64,000 nucleotides of DNA from Georgenia soli (GCF_002563695.1 NZ_PDJI01000004.1:3100001-3164000), one strand, 5' to 3'; counted from the first letter of the stretch, positions 18,672-26,943 are shown. Numbers and translations: made by a program. Notes: a model not told the origin generated them from the sequence alone.

Positions 18672-20628
18672 GCGCCAGCTGTCCGTCGCGACCGCACCGT
18701 TCACCAAGACCGCCCACTGGCGGCAGAGCACCATCACCTGGAGCGGCCTCAAGGCGTGGATGGGCGACCCCGGCGACTCCAAGGAGTCCGGCGGCTACCT
18801 GCTGGGGGAGCTGCGGAAGACCACCGTCGACCACGTCGACCGAGCTGGCTGCACCGCGCTCCACCGCCGCAAGGGGTCCGTCGTCAGCCGGTGCGTGCTG
18901 GCCCTCGACGCCGACAGTGCCACGCCTGAGCTGGTGGAGCGCGTCAAGGCGCTGGGCGTGGCGACGCTCGTCCACACCACGTGGAGCCACACGCCCGACG
19001 AGCCGCGCTACCGCATCCTCATCCTGCTGGACCGCGACGTGTCTCCCGAGGAGTACCGGCTGCTGGCCCGAGCGGTGATGAAGGCTCTCGGCATCGAGCA
19101 GTTCGACACGAGCTGCGAGCAGGCCGAGCGGTTCATGTTCCGGCCCGCCACGCAGGACCCCGACGCCTACCAGCACTGGACGTTCGACGGTGACCCGCTG
19201 GACGTGGGGAGCTGGCTCGCTCGTCAGCTCGACCGGCTGCTGGACGAGCCTGACGCAGCTCCCGAGCCAGCGGAGCGGCGGAGTGCCCCGGTGACCGCCA
19301 GCGCCGAGTACGCCGCTCACGTCCGTGGCGTCATCGCCTGGACGCTCGGCAAGCTCGACGAGCTCCGAGACCTGCCCAACGGGTTCACCGTGTCGTGGCC
19401 CGGTGCCAAGGCACCCGACAAGGAGCCGGGCGAGGTCGGCTGGGACTACGGCGCGTACCTGGCCGCACAGCGGCTGGTGCAGGCCAGCAACTCTGGCATC
19501 GGCTACTCGCTGGAGGACGCCAAGCGCGACTTCACGAAGCACGCTCCGCCCGCTGACGACCGCTACGACCCCGAGCACAAGTGGGAGGACGCCGTGGCGT
19601 TCGTCGGAGACCAGGGGACGCCGTACCAGAGCGCGGCGGAGGAGTTCGACGCGGTGGAGGCCGACGAGCCGAGCTCGGCGGACGTGAACGGCGTCCGCGA
19701 GAGGTTCGCCCGGCTGGACCTGTATCAGCTTCTCGACCCCAACCGCCCTGAGCGCGAGTGGGTCGTCCATGACCTCGTCCCTGCCGGCACGGCGGTCGCC
19801 ATCGTGGCACCGGCAGGCGTGGGCAAGTCGCTGCTGCTTCTCGCGATGGCGCTCGACATCGCACGTGGGAAGCCCGACTTCGCTGGGCTTGTCATCCCGC
19901 AGGCGCGGCGCGTGCTCATCGTCGACATGGAGAACACCGCCGACGACTACGCCGAGCGGCTGTCGAGCTTGGGCATCACCCGAGACAACGTCGCCGACCT
20001 GGACGACCGCTTCGTCCTTATCGACCTGCCTCCGCTCGCCGCGCTCGACACGGCGGAGGGTGGCCGCGAGTTGATGTCGATCCTCGACGCCTACGACATC
20101 GGCCCTGGGGATGTGGTCGTCTTGGACAGCTTCCAGCGGGTCACCGAGGGCAAGGAGAACGACTCCGACACAGCGCGCGCCTTCTACCGCCACACCGGAG
20201 CCGTGCTCAAGAAGCGCGGCGTGACCGTAGTCCGAACGGACAACACGGGAAAGGATGCCGAGAAGGGCGCTCGTGGCACCTCCTCCAAGCGCGACGATGT
20301 GGACCTGGAGCTGCTGCTCACCCGTGATGCCGACGACCCCGGACGGCTCTACCTCAAGCCGGGCAAGTCGCGCCTCGCAGGGATCGCCTCGCTGACCCTG
20401 ACGCAGGGGCATGACGAGGACGGCTGGCTCATCTACACCGCGTCGAGCAACCCGTGGCGGGCCAAGGTCGATCACGCGCTGCAGGTGCTGGCCGGGCTGG
20501 ACCTTCCGTCCGACGCTTCCCAGCGGGACACGGAGAAGGCCGTCAAGGGTGCCGGGCACAAGGTGCCCCGCGCCGCGCTCCGAGAGGCGCTGAAGTTGCG
20601 GCGGGAGCTGGCAGGAGACGACCAGTGA
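18652..20628 (+). CDS. AEP-like primase fused to RecA-like ATPase (element replication)
   Basis: The 658-residue protein joins an N-terminal archaeo-eukaryotic primase-like domain to a RecA-like ATPase, the usual replication protein of small phages and satellites. The primase part has LALDADS (D-x-D), a TTWSHTPDEPRYR segment and RFMFRP, the motif order of AEP primases. The ATPase has Walker A APAGVGKS near 386-393, then VLIVDMENTADDY and VVVLDSFQRVTEG, as in RepA/DnaB-type proteins. GTG 18652 is used; GTG 18664 is an alternative. It overlaps the previous gene. I infer initiation or helicase/primase activity at an origin within the element. Confidence 0.8.
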   Translation: MVVGVAERQLSVATAPFTKTAHWRQSTITWSGLKAWMGDPGDSKESGGYLLGELRKTTVDHVDRAGCTALHRRKGSVVSRCVLALDADSATPELVERVKALGVATLVHTTWSHTPDEPRYRILILLDRDVSPEEYRLLARAVMKALGIEQFDTSCEQAERFMFRPATQDPDAYQHWTFDGDPLDVGSWLARQLDRLLDEPDAAPEPAERRSAPVTASAEYAAHVRGVIAWTLGKLDELRDLPNGFTVSWPGAKAPDKEPGEVGWDYGAYLAAQRLVQASNSGIGYSLEDAKRDFTKHAPPADDRYDPEHKWEDAVAFVGDQGTPYQSAAEEFDAVEADEPSSADVNGVRERFARLDLYQLLDPNRPEREWVVHDLVPAGTAVAIVAPAGVGKSLLLLAMALDIARGKPDFAGLVIPQARRVLIVDMENTADDYAERLSSLGITRDNVADLDDRFVLIDLPPLAALDTAEGGRELMSILDAYDIGPGDVVVLDSFQRVTEGKENDSDTARAFYRHTGAVLKKRGVTVVRTDNTGKDAEKGARGTSSKRDDVDLELLLTRDADDPGRLYLKPGKSRLAGIASLTLTQGHDEDGWLIYTASSNPWRAKVDHALQVLAGLDLPSDASQRDTEKAVKGAGHKVPRAALREALKLRRELAGDDQ

Positions 20629-20910
20629 GCGCGCCATCCGTCAACGGCGCGCCGCCCGCGCGCCGGTCACTCCCCAGGCACGCCGCTGTCCACGGCGCGG
20701 CACAGCGCGCTGTGCCGGCAATCGGCGGAGTACGTGGGCAAGGTCCGCGCCGCCAGTCCACGGCGCGGCACGGCGCGACCAGCACCCGCGACTCGTGCCG
20801 CTGCGCGCCGCCGCCCCCTCTCTCTAAGGGGCGGCGCGCGGCGCGGTCGCCCGCCCGCGCGGACAAGCAGAACAGATGAAACGACCCCTGACCGACAAGG
20901 AGACATCACC
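20629..20910 (+). other. Element non-coding region with repeats and hairpins
   Basis: About 280 bases without a convincing gene lie between the replication gene and the 107-aa gene. They hold a 20-bp perfect palindrome CGGCACAGCGCGCTGTGCCG at 20698-20717, a 16-bp direct repeat GTCCACGGCGCGGCAC at 20688-20703 and 20756-20771, and a 9-bp hairpin CGCCGCCCC/GGGGCGGCG at 20809-20836. This is the best candidate in the element for a replication origin or packaging site. Confidence 0.45.
20688..20771. repeat. Palindrome and 16-bp direct repeat
   Basis: Two exact copies of GTCCACGGCGCGGCAC are 68 bases apart (20688, 20756). The first overlaps a perfect 20-bp palindrome centred at about 20707. The pattern suggests a protein-binding site, such as a replication initiator or packaging site. 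Confidence 0.6.
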
Positions 20911-21234
20911 ATGACCGAGAACACCATCGTCCCGACCGCCTACGCCGACGCCGCTCGCTTGATCATCGGGCTGATCAACGACACCGAGGACGCCGACCAG
21001 GCGCTGCAGCGCGTCGCCGTCAACGCGAGCCGCACCGAGCTGATCCACCTCGCCTTCGCGGCGCTCCACACCGCTGCCGAGATGGTCTCGGCGGAGGCTG
21101 CCGCGTCGGTCCTTGCCGGCGAGGAGGGCGTGCCGGGTCCGGCCTTGGAGGCGCTCACGGACAGCTACAGCCGCGCCCTGAAGCGCCTCCGTGGCGAGCC
21201 GGATGCCCCGGGCGACACCGGCGAGGCATCATGA
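20911..21234 (+). CDS. 107-residue helical protein of unknown function
   Basis: The ATG follows a strong ribosome site, AAGGAGA, with 7 bases spacing, which fixes this start. The 107-residue product is Ala-rich, predicted helical and acidic; no family is recognised. It sits between the replication gene and the capsid gene. A small capsid-associated or regulatory role is possible but not shown. Confidence 0.7.
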   Translation: MTENTIVPTAYADAARLIIGLINDTEDADQALQRVAVNASRTELIHLAFAALHTAAEMVSAEAAASVLAGEEGVPGPALEALTDSYSRALKRLRGEPDAPGDTGEAS

Positions 21235-21453
21235 GTCTCGAGCGCGTGACGGCGGCCAGTACGAGGACCGCGAGGCAAGTACCCGCTAGCTGCCACGCTC
21301 CAGCCGGTGCCACCGAGTGACGCCCGCCAGCACCGGGACGAGGCCCTCCGGGGTAAGTCCCACGACGTGCGGCCAGCGACCAGGTAGGCCACAGACGGCA
21401 ACCCCCATTCACGCGCTACCCCTGCACGCCTGCAGGAGAGACGAGCAACCCTC
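21235..21453 (+). other. Gap between the 107-aa gene and the capsid gene
   Basis: About 220 bases separate the two genes. They contain no recognisable gene, although two tiny reading frames (21231-21320 and 21317-21457) touch stop-start overlaps. A GGAGAG ribosome site (about 21431) lies 13 bases before the capsid ATG. Confidence 0.5.
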
Positions 21454-22566
21454 ATGAAGACGATCCGTGAGCAGATGGACGGCCTCAAGGCCGACATGAC
21501 TGCCATCATCAACCGCTCCAAGGCCGCTGGCCGGGACCTCACCACTGCTGAGGCCGCTGACATCGAGGCCAAGGCCGACGCCTACGAGCAGCTCAAGGCT
21601 CAGGCCGAGCAGGGCCAGAAGGTCGCTGACGTCGTCGAGCGCCTGGCCGTTGCCCAGAGCACGCCGACCGTCGCGACCGGCGAGAGCTGGGGCAAGTCGG
21701 TCCACGAGCGCCTGACCGGCGCTGCCGCCGCACGCGGCCTCAAGTCGGTCCTCCAGGGGCAGATCAGCACGCCTCCGGCTGTCGAGGTCTCGGCTCTGCC
21801 GACCACCCCGACGCGCCTGCTCGACCTGATCGCCCGCGAGGAGCTGGAGTCGGCCACGTTCGACTTCCTCCGCCAGGTCGCGCGGGACGAGAACGCCGAC
21901 GTGGTCGCCGACGGCGACACCAAGCCGACCTCGGTCTACACGTTCGAGGAGATCAACGACCGCGCCCGCGTCATCGCGCACCTCTCCGAGCCGTTCCCCG
22001 AGCGGTTCCTGGAGGACCACTCGTCGATGGTCCAGGTGCTCGACCAGCAGATGCGCACTGGTGTGCTGCGGAAGCTGGAGCAGCAGGTCGTGGACGGCGA
22101 CGGCACCGGCGAGCAGTTCACCGGCATCCTCAACACCTCCGGCGTGACCGACGTGGCGTTCGCCACCGACCAGCTCACCACCATCCGCCGCGCGCGGACG
22201 GTGCTGGGGGGTCTGGGCGAGGCCCCGACCGGCTGGGTGCTCAACCCCACCGACGCCGAGGCACTCGACCTCCTCCGTGAGGACGGGGCCACTGGCGGCT
22301 TCCTCATGAACAGCTCCGTCTACGACGGGCTGTTCGGCCAGGGCGTCGCCCGCATCACCTCCACCGCCGTCCCCCAGGGCACCGCTCTGCTGGCGGACTG
22401 GAGCCAGGTGCGCGTCGGTGTCCGGCAGAGTGACCACACGCTGGCCGCCACGCAGGCGGGCGACCTGTTCGACAAGAACCAGGTCAAGCTCCGCGCCGAG
22501 GGTCGGTACGGCCTCAAGCTGTTCCGCCCGCAGGCCTTCGCCGTGGTCCACCTGGCCGCCGCGTAA
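21454..22566 (+). CDS. HK97-type phage major capsid protein
   Basis: The 370-residue protein follows the HK97 gp5 layout. Its N-terminal about 65 residues are a charged coiled coil (delta/scaffold-like, with TTAEAADIEAKADAYEQL), and a capsid-fold core carries typical features such as TPTRLLDLI, FPERFLEDHSSM, VDGDGTGEQFTGIL and the NPTDAEALDLL strand. The length matches full-size capsids (about 385 in HK97). No prohead protease, portal, terminase or head-tail gene adjoins it, so any particle would need a helper phage or is not made. The product probably forms a shell or subverts a helper capsid. Confidence 0.9.
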   Translation: MKTIREQMDGLKADMTAIINRSKAAGRDLTTAEAADIEAKADAYEQLKAQAEQGQKVADVVERLAVAQSTPTVATGESWGKSVHERLTGAAAARGLKSVLQGQISTPPAVEVSALPTTPTRLLDLIAREELESATFDFLRQVARDENADVVADGDTKPTSVYTFEEINDRARVIAHLSEPFPERFLEDHSSMVQVLDQQMRTGVLRKLEQQVVDGDGTGEQFTGILNTSGVTDVAFATDQLTTIRRARTVLGGLGEAPTGWVLNPTDAEALDLLREDGATGGFLMNSSVYDGLFGQGVARITSTAVPQGTALLADWSQVRVGVRQSDHTLAATQAGDLFDKNQVKLRAEGRYGLKLFRPQAFAVVHLAAA

Positions 22567-22911
22567 CCGAGCTCGCCGCTGCAGGCGTCAACCGCACCTC
22601 GCCCGGTGTTCTCGCAGAGCATCCGCTGGGCCGAGGACGGATGGTGACGTGCAGGCTCACGCCTTTCTGAGCCGCTATCGACCGCACCAGCGCCAGCAGC
22701 GGCACCACCTCCGGACCAGCCGGTGGCACGGGTGAAGCGTCCCCGGCCACCGGCTGTCCACCTGTAGCGGGGAGAGGGCGTCCGGATCACGAGCGTCGCC
22801 CCCGCAGGCGGCTCCGCCAGGCAGCCCCCGCCTCTCCCCCAGGGATGACCCCTCCCCATCGCGCGCGAGGGGGAGGGTGGTTCTCCGTGTTCTGGGCCCG
22901 TATCGCGCCGG
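22567..22911. other. Convergent gap between capsid and integrase genes
   Basis: These 345 bases hold no supported gene. The right half carries a C/G-rich stretch containing the terminator-like hairpin at 22850-22877; the remainder shows only short GC-rich words. Convergent transcription from the capsid (plus) and integrase (minus) genes meets here. Confidence 0.55.
22850..22877 (+). terminator. Terminator-like hairpin after the capsid gene
   Basis: CCCTCCCC (22850-22857) and GGGGAGGG (22870-22877) pair perfectly over 8 bp with a 12-base loop. A moderately T-rich run (TGGTTCTCCGTGTTC) follows on the plus strand. The site may also act on the integrase transcript from the opposite strand. Confidence 0.5.
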
Positions 22912-24423
22912 TTAGCTCGCAGCCCACGACGCCAACTCCTCGTCGCTCGGCGCGGCCACCGCGCCGAGCTGGTGGGGCATCTTCCACCGGAACGTGAGCC
23001 GAGAGGTGTCCAGGCCACGCCCGACGCGCCCACGCCGAACCTCGATGGCTTCCAGCGCGTCGTCCAGCACCGCGCGCTGCTCCTCGACGGTCGTGGCTTC
23101 GGCCCAGTCCTCGCCGTAGGTGTGGGTGCTCTGCACCTCGCGCAGGACCACCTGCGGAGCCTCGGCGCGCTTCTCGTCCCGCAGGTCCAGGAGGGTCGCC
23201 TGCTGGTCCTGGAGACGGCGGCGCTCGTCCCGGCTGGACGCGCCACGGATCGCCGCGTCGAGCTCGTCGAGCCGCTGCTCGATCTCCGGCAGCAGCGCCG
23301 CGCCGCCCTCGTAGACCTCCTCGACGACGCTCCAGCGGACGTGCTCACCCTTGAGCGCGAGGAACTGCTCGATGACGTGCGGCTCGATGTTGGAGATGGC
23401 CTGGTGGCACTTGGGGCAGTAGTAGCTGTGCCGCTTCTGCGTGGTGCCTCGGTGCATCCGCACTGGCGCGTCGTCGTGCATGGCGCACCACACCAGGCCC
23501 GACAGCAGCGGCGAGGTCTTGGAGCGGAGCGCGCGAGGCTTCGACTGGCCGCTGTCGCGCTCGTCCAGCTGGCGCACCAGTGCTCGCCACTCCGCCACGG
23601 GCAGGAGGGCAACCTTCTCGTCCACGACCGGCAGGCCGTGCTCGTCGCGGACCACGTCCTCGCCGCGCACCTTGGTGGCGTTGCCGGGGTTATAGGGCAG
23701 CATGCCGGCAAGGACGGGGTTGCGGATCAGCCGCTCGACCGTGCCGTAGTGCCAGCCGGTGCGCTTCCGCCCCTTCTGCGACGCCCTCGGTAGCGGAGCG
23801 CTGACATCGTCGAGCCACTGCACCACCGAGTAGATCGACGCGCCGTGCTGCACGCGCTCCACCGCCCCACGCACGTACTCGATGCGCTCCGGGTCCTGGG
23901 CCAGTACGCGCCCTGCCCCGTCGGGGTTGGGCACGGTGCGCCAGCCGTAGGGGATTGTCCCGCCCGGTATCCGGCCGTTGTGGAGAAGGTGGCGGCGGGC
24001 AGCGGTAACGCGGTCCCGGATGGCCTCTGCCTCCATCTGGGCGAAGCCAGCCATCACGCCAGCGACGATCTGCCCGACGGTGGTGGACATGTCGAGGTTG
24101 TCCTGGATAGACACGAGCGACCTGTCGCGCTCCTCCAGCACCTGGACGGTCGACCAGAAGTCGGTGATGCGGCGGGCCAGCCGGTCGATCTTCCAGATGA
24201 TGACCGCGTCGAACGTCTCGGTGGAGTCCATCAGCGCCCGCCACCCTGTACGGTCCTCGGGGCGGTTGCGCGTCGCGGAGACGCCGTCGTCGGTGTAGGT
24301 GACAACCACCTGCCAGCCGCGCGCGGCGACGTACTGCTCGGCGGCACGGAGCTGGCGCTCGATGGAGACGGACTCCTCCGAGCTGACGGAGATGCGGGCG
24401 TAGACGGCGCAGCGGCGGGACAT
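22912..24423 (-). CDS. Large serine integrase of the element
   Basis: The 503-residue protein begins with a resolvase catalytic domain: Ser12 in YARISVS, then QLRAAEQYV, DAVIIWKIDRLARR and MAGFAQMEAEAIRDRV. A recombinase domain and a zinc-ribbon region (C-x(n)-C with CPKCHQ) follow, then a coiled coil of about residues 390-440, as in large serine integrases. The start chosen is MSRRCAVYAR at 24423; an upstream ATG at 24459 would add 12 residues inside the attachment region. The gene lies 55 bp from the right junction, the usual position for such an integrase next to attP. It should catalyse attP x attB exchange at the cpaF P-loop codons. Confidence 0.92.
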   Translation of the reverse strand: MSRRCAVYARISVSSEESVSIERQLRAAEQYVAARGWQVVVTYTDDGVSATRNRPEDRTGWRALMDSTETFDAVIIWKIDRLARRITDFWSTVQVLEERDRSLVSIQDNLDMSTTVGQIVAGVMAGFAQMEAEAIRDRVTAARRHLLHNGRIPGGTIPYGWRTVPNPDGAGRVLAQDPERIEYVRGAVERVQHGASIYSVVQWLDDVSAPLPRASQKGRKRTGWHYGTVERLIRNPVLAGMLPYNPGNATKVRGEDVVRDEHGLPVVDEKVALLPVAEWRALVRQLDERDSGQSKPRALRSKTSPLLSGLVWCAMHDDAPVRMHRGTTQKRHSYYCPKCHQAISNIEPHVIEQFLALKGEHVRWSVVEEVYEGGAALLPEIEQRLDELDAAIRGASSRDERRRLQDQQATLLDLRDEKRAEAPQVVLREVQSTHTYGEDWAEATTVEEQRAVLDDALEAIEVRRGRVGRGLDTSRLTFRWKMPHQLGAVAAPSDEELASWAAS

Positions 24424-24470
24424 GCAACTAAGCATTACCGGAACGTGCCTGTTCCGCACCGGTTTGTACG

Positions 24471-24488
24471 CAGGCAGGTAAGACGACC
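24471..24488. other. Right attachment site (attR) of the integrated element
   Basis: CAGGCAGG (24471-24478) ends the element, and host cpaF resumes as TAAGACGACC at 24479. The inferred empty site reads CAGGCCGG-TAAGACGACC, encoding Q-A-G-K-T-T. Inferred attP would be CAGGCAGG-AAGGAAAC. The core is only weakly fixed because serine integrases use a 2-bp overlap. Confidence 0.75.
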
Positions 24489-25091
24489 ATGGTCGGTGCG
24501 CTCGCGGGGGCGATCCCCGCCGGACAGCGCATCATCACGGCGGAGGAGGTCTTCGAGCTCCGGCTGGCCAACCGCGACGTCGTGCCGATGCAGACCCGCC
24601 AGCCCAACCTCGAGGGGACCGGCGAGGTCCCGCTGCGCCGGCTGGTGAAGGAAGCGCTGCGCATGCGCCCGGACCGCATCATCATCGGCGAGGTCCGCGA
24701 GGCCGAGGCGTTCGACATGCTGGTCGCGCTCAACGCCGGGATCCCGGGCATGTGCACACTGCACGCGAACTCCGCGCGCGAGGCGGTGACCAAGCTCTGC
24801 ACCCTTCCGCTCCTCGCCGGCGAGAACGTCACCGCGGCCTTCGTGGTGCCGACCGTGGCGGCCGCCGTCGACCTGGTCGTGCACCTGGAGCTCGACCGGG
24901 AGGGCCGCCGCAGCGTCCGCGAGATCGTCGCGGTCACGGGCCGCGTGGAGGACGGCGTCGTCGAGACCGCCGAGCTCTTCGTCCGGCGCGACGGACAGCT
25001 CCTGCGTTCCTCCGGGTTCCCCGACGACGACGAGCGCTTCCGCCGTGCCGGCTACGACCTGGCGAGTCTCCTCGCCGACAGCGGGCGATAG
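24479..25091 (+). pseudogene. cpaF: cpaF/tadA pilus ATPase, 3' fragment
   Basis: This C-terminal half starts with the Walker A lysine and threonines (AAG ACG ACC) at 24480. It keeps the rest of the P-loop neighbourhood, the Asp-box/Walker B-like DRIIIGEVREAEA, and the His box CTLHANSAREA, all intact. No start codon or signal precedes it except ATG 24489. Joined to 14537-15156 it gives exactly 411 codons including the stop, with all motifs in frame, so the damage is due to the insertion alone. Downstream tadB starts 2 bases after the stop. Confidence 0.93.
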
Positions 25092-25093
25092 CG

Positions 25094-25954
25094 GTGGGGG
25101 TCGTCGTCGGGCTGCTGCTGGGAGCCGGTCTGCTGGGCATCTGGTTCTCCTTCTTCGAGCCTCCGGAGCGTGCGCGACGGTCGACGCCGAGCTGGGCGGA
25201 CCGGACTCAGGACCTGCTCGTCCAGGCCGGTGCGCCGACGGTCACCCCCACCTCGCTCCTCGTGACCTCGGGCCTGCTCGGCCTCGTCACCTTCGCCACG
25301 GCCGCGGCACTGACGGGGGCTCCGCCCATCGCTGCCTGCTTCGCCGTGATCGTGGCCGGCGCGCCGTCGCTCGTGGTGCGCTCCCGGGCCCGTAGACGCC
25401 GCACCGAGCTCCGGACGGTCTGGCCGGAGGTGCTCGACGACCTCGCCTCCGCGATCCGGGCCGGGCTGTCGCTGCCCGAGGCGCTCATCGCGCTGGGGGA
25501 GCGTGGCCCGGAGGAGGTCCGCACGGAGTTCCGCCAGTTCGCCGAGGACTACCGGGCCACCGGGAGGTTCGTGGACGCGCTCGAGACCCTCAAGGCCCGT
25601 CTCGCGGACCCGGTCGCCGACCGGATCGTCGAGGCGCTCCGGCTCACGCGCGAGGTCGGTGGGACGGACCTGGGGCGTCTGCTCCGCACGTTGGCACGGA
25701 TGATCCGTGATGACCTGCGCACCCGCGGTGAGCTCGAGGCGAGGCAGTCCTGGACGGTGGCCGGGGCCCGGATGGCCGTGGCCGCCCCGTGGGTGGTGCT
25801 CCTGCTGCTCTCGACGCGCGCCGAGACCGCGCAGGCGTACAACTCCGCCCTCGGTGTGGTCGTCCTGGCGGCAGGCGCAGGTTGCTCCGCTCTCGCCTAC
25901 GCCCTGATGGTGCGGATCGGGCGGCTGCCCGAGGAGACGAGGGTGCTGCGGTGA
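25094..25954 (+). CDS. tadB: TadB, Tad pilus inner-membrane platform protein
   Basis: The 286-residue protein is of the T2SSF/TadB type. It has an N-terminal membrane helix (VVVGLLLGAGLLGIW), further helices near 60-100, a cytoplasmic T2SSF domain with DLASAIRAGLSLPEAL and TREVGGTDLGRLLRTLARMIRDDL, and two C-terminal helices. In Tad systems TadB and TadC form the inner-membrane platform that couples CpaF to pilin extrusion. The GTG start lies 2 bases after the cpaF stop, and its own stop overlaps tadC (GTGA). Function here depends on the interrupted cpaF. Confidence 0.88.
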   Translation: MGVVVGLLLGAGLLGIWFSFFEPPERARRSTPSWADRTQDLLVQAGAPTVTPTSLLVTSGLLGLVTFATAAALTGAPPIAACFAVIVAGAPSLVVRSRARRRRTELRTVWPEVLDDLASAIRAGLSLPEALIALGERGPEEVRTEFRQFAEDYRATGRFVDALETLKARLADPVADRIVEALRLTREVGGTDLGRLLRTLARMIRDDLRTRGELEARQSWTVAGARMAVAAPWVVLLLLSTRAETAQAYNSALGVVVLAAGAGCSALAYALMVRIGRLPEETRVLR

Positions 25955-26883
25955 ACGCCACGGCGCTGGGGGCGCTCGTGGGGCTGGCCGGCGGGGTGGG
26001 CGTCTGCCTCGTGCTGTGGCGCGTGGCGGCCCGGCGCATCACCCTGGACGCCCGGATCGCGCCGTACCTGCGGGAACGCCCGCGCACGTCACGACTGCTG
26101 GCGGAACGACCGGTGCACACCCCGTTCCCCACCCTCGAGCGGCTGCTCGCGCCGATGGTCGACGACGCCGGCCGGGTGCTGGAACGGCTCGGCTCGTCCT
26201 CGGTGAGCATCCGCCGCCGCCTCCAGCTGCTCGGCGGCACGACGACGCACGACCAGTTCCGCACCGAGCAGCTCATGTGGGCCGCCGTCGGTCTGGCGGC
26301 CGGCCTCCTCGGCGCCCTGACGATCGGTGTCCTCAGAGGCGCCCCGTTCGTGCCGCTGCTCCTAGGGGTCCTGCTGTGCGCCGTCGGCGGAGCCGTGGCG
26401 CGCGACCAGGCGCTGAGCCGTCAGGTCCGCCGGCGGCAGCAGCGCATGGCGATGGAGCTGCCGGACGTCGCGGAGCTGCTGGCGCTCGCGGTCTCGGCCG
26501 GTGAAGGACCGGTCGGTGCGCTCGAACGCATCGCCCGGACGACGAACGGTGAGCTCGCGCTCGACGTCCGACGCACCCTGGCCGAAGCCCGCTCGGGCGT
26601 GCCGCTCGCCGTCGCCCTCGAGCGCATGGCCGCACGCACGGACGAACCGTCGGTCGCGCGCTTCGCCGAGGGGGTCGCCGTCGCGCTGGAGCGCGGCACG
26701 CCGCTCGCGGAGGTGCTCCGTGCGCAGGCGCAGGACGCCCGCGAGACCGCCCGCCGGGAGCTGATGGAGACGGGCGGGAAGAAGGAGCTCGGGATGATGG
26801 TGCCAGTGGTGTTCCTGGTGCTTCCCGTCACCGTTCTCTTCGCGATCTTTCCTGGGCTCGCCGTGCTGCGGGTGGGTCTGTGA
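25951..26883 (+). CDS. tadC: TadC, Tad pilus inner-membrane platform protein
   Basis: The 310-residue T2SSF family protein has an N-terminal membrane helix, a basic cytoplasmic segment, the T2SSF core (ELPDVAELLALAVSAGEGPVGALERIA; RTLAEARSGVPLAVALERMAAR), and a C-terminal hydrophobic helix (MVPVVFLVLPVTVLFAIFPGL). It is the usual partner of TadB. The GTG start overlaps the tadB stop, and the flp gene follows after 60 bases, matching the standard Tad order. Confidence 0.88.
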   Translation: MNATALGALVGLAGGVGVCLVLWRVAARRITLDARIAPYLRERPRTSRLLAERPVHTPFPTLERLLAPMVDDAGRVLERLGSSSVSIRRRLQLLGGTTTHDQFRTEQLMWAAVGLAAGLLGALTIGVLRGAPFVPLLLGVLLCAVGGAVARDQALSRQVRRRQQRMAMELPDVAELLALAVSAGEGPVGALERIARTTNGELALDVRRTLAEARSGVPLAVALERMAARTDEPSVARFAEGVAVALERGTPLAEVLRAQAQDARETARRELMETGGKKELGMMVPVVFLVLPVTVLFAIFPGLAVLRVGL

Positions 26884-26943
26884 GCTGTGAGAGTTTCCCG
26901 GCGTCGCCGGGTCCGAACGACAACCATCCCGGAGGAGAACGTC

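Larger units (their letters stand above)
15157..24478. mobile_element. 9.3-kb phage-satellite-like integrative element in cpaF
   Basis: The element is bounded by the split cpaF codons and is 9322 bp long. Left to right it carries a two-gene minus-strand cassette (NO VEIN-domain protein, ATPase), a divergent plus-strand set (two small ORFs, AEP-like primase/ATPase, a 107-aa protein, an HK97 capsid protein), and a minus-strand large serine integrase ending the array 55 bp from the right junction. No portal, terminase, protease, tail, lysis or recognisable repressor gene is visible. The arrangement resembles phiRv1-type minimal prophages and capsid-encoding satellites. Its left cassette is visibly less GC-rich than its right part, and both are less so than the host flanks. 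Confidence 0.9.

Noticed and set aside
20625..20879. An 84-codon GTG frame overlapping the primase stop
   Set aside because: Its product is a shuffled Ala/Arg/Pro/Ser sequence typical of non-coding GC-rich DNA, and it runs through the palindrome and direct repeats; a non-coding site is a better reading.
22567..22849. Hidden gene in the gap after the capsid gene
   Set aside because: No frame with a ribosome site, plausible composition or recognisable product was found in either strand.
24424..24459. Longer integrase start at 24459
   Set aside because: The extra 12 residues are absent from usual serine integrases, and the sequence lies in the attachment region.
26887..26943. Upstream ATG for the pilin gene
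   Set aside because: It would add a basic, unlikely N-terminal stretch; ATG 26944 has an excellent ribosome site directly before it.
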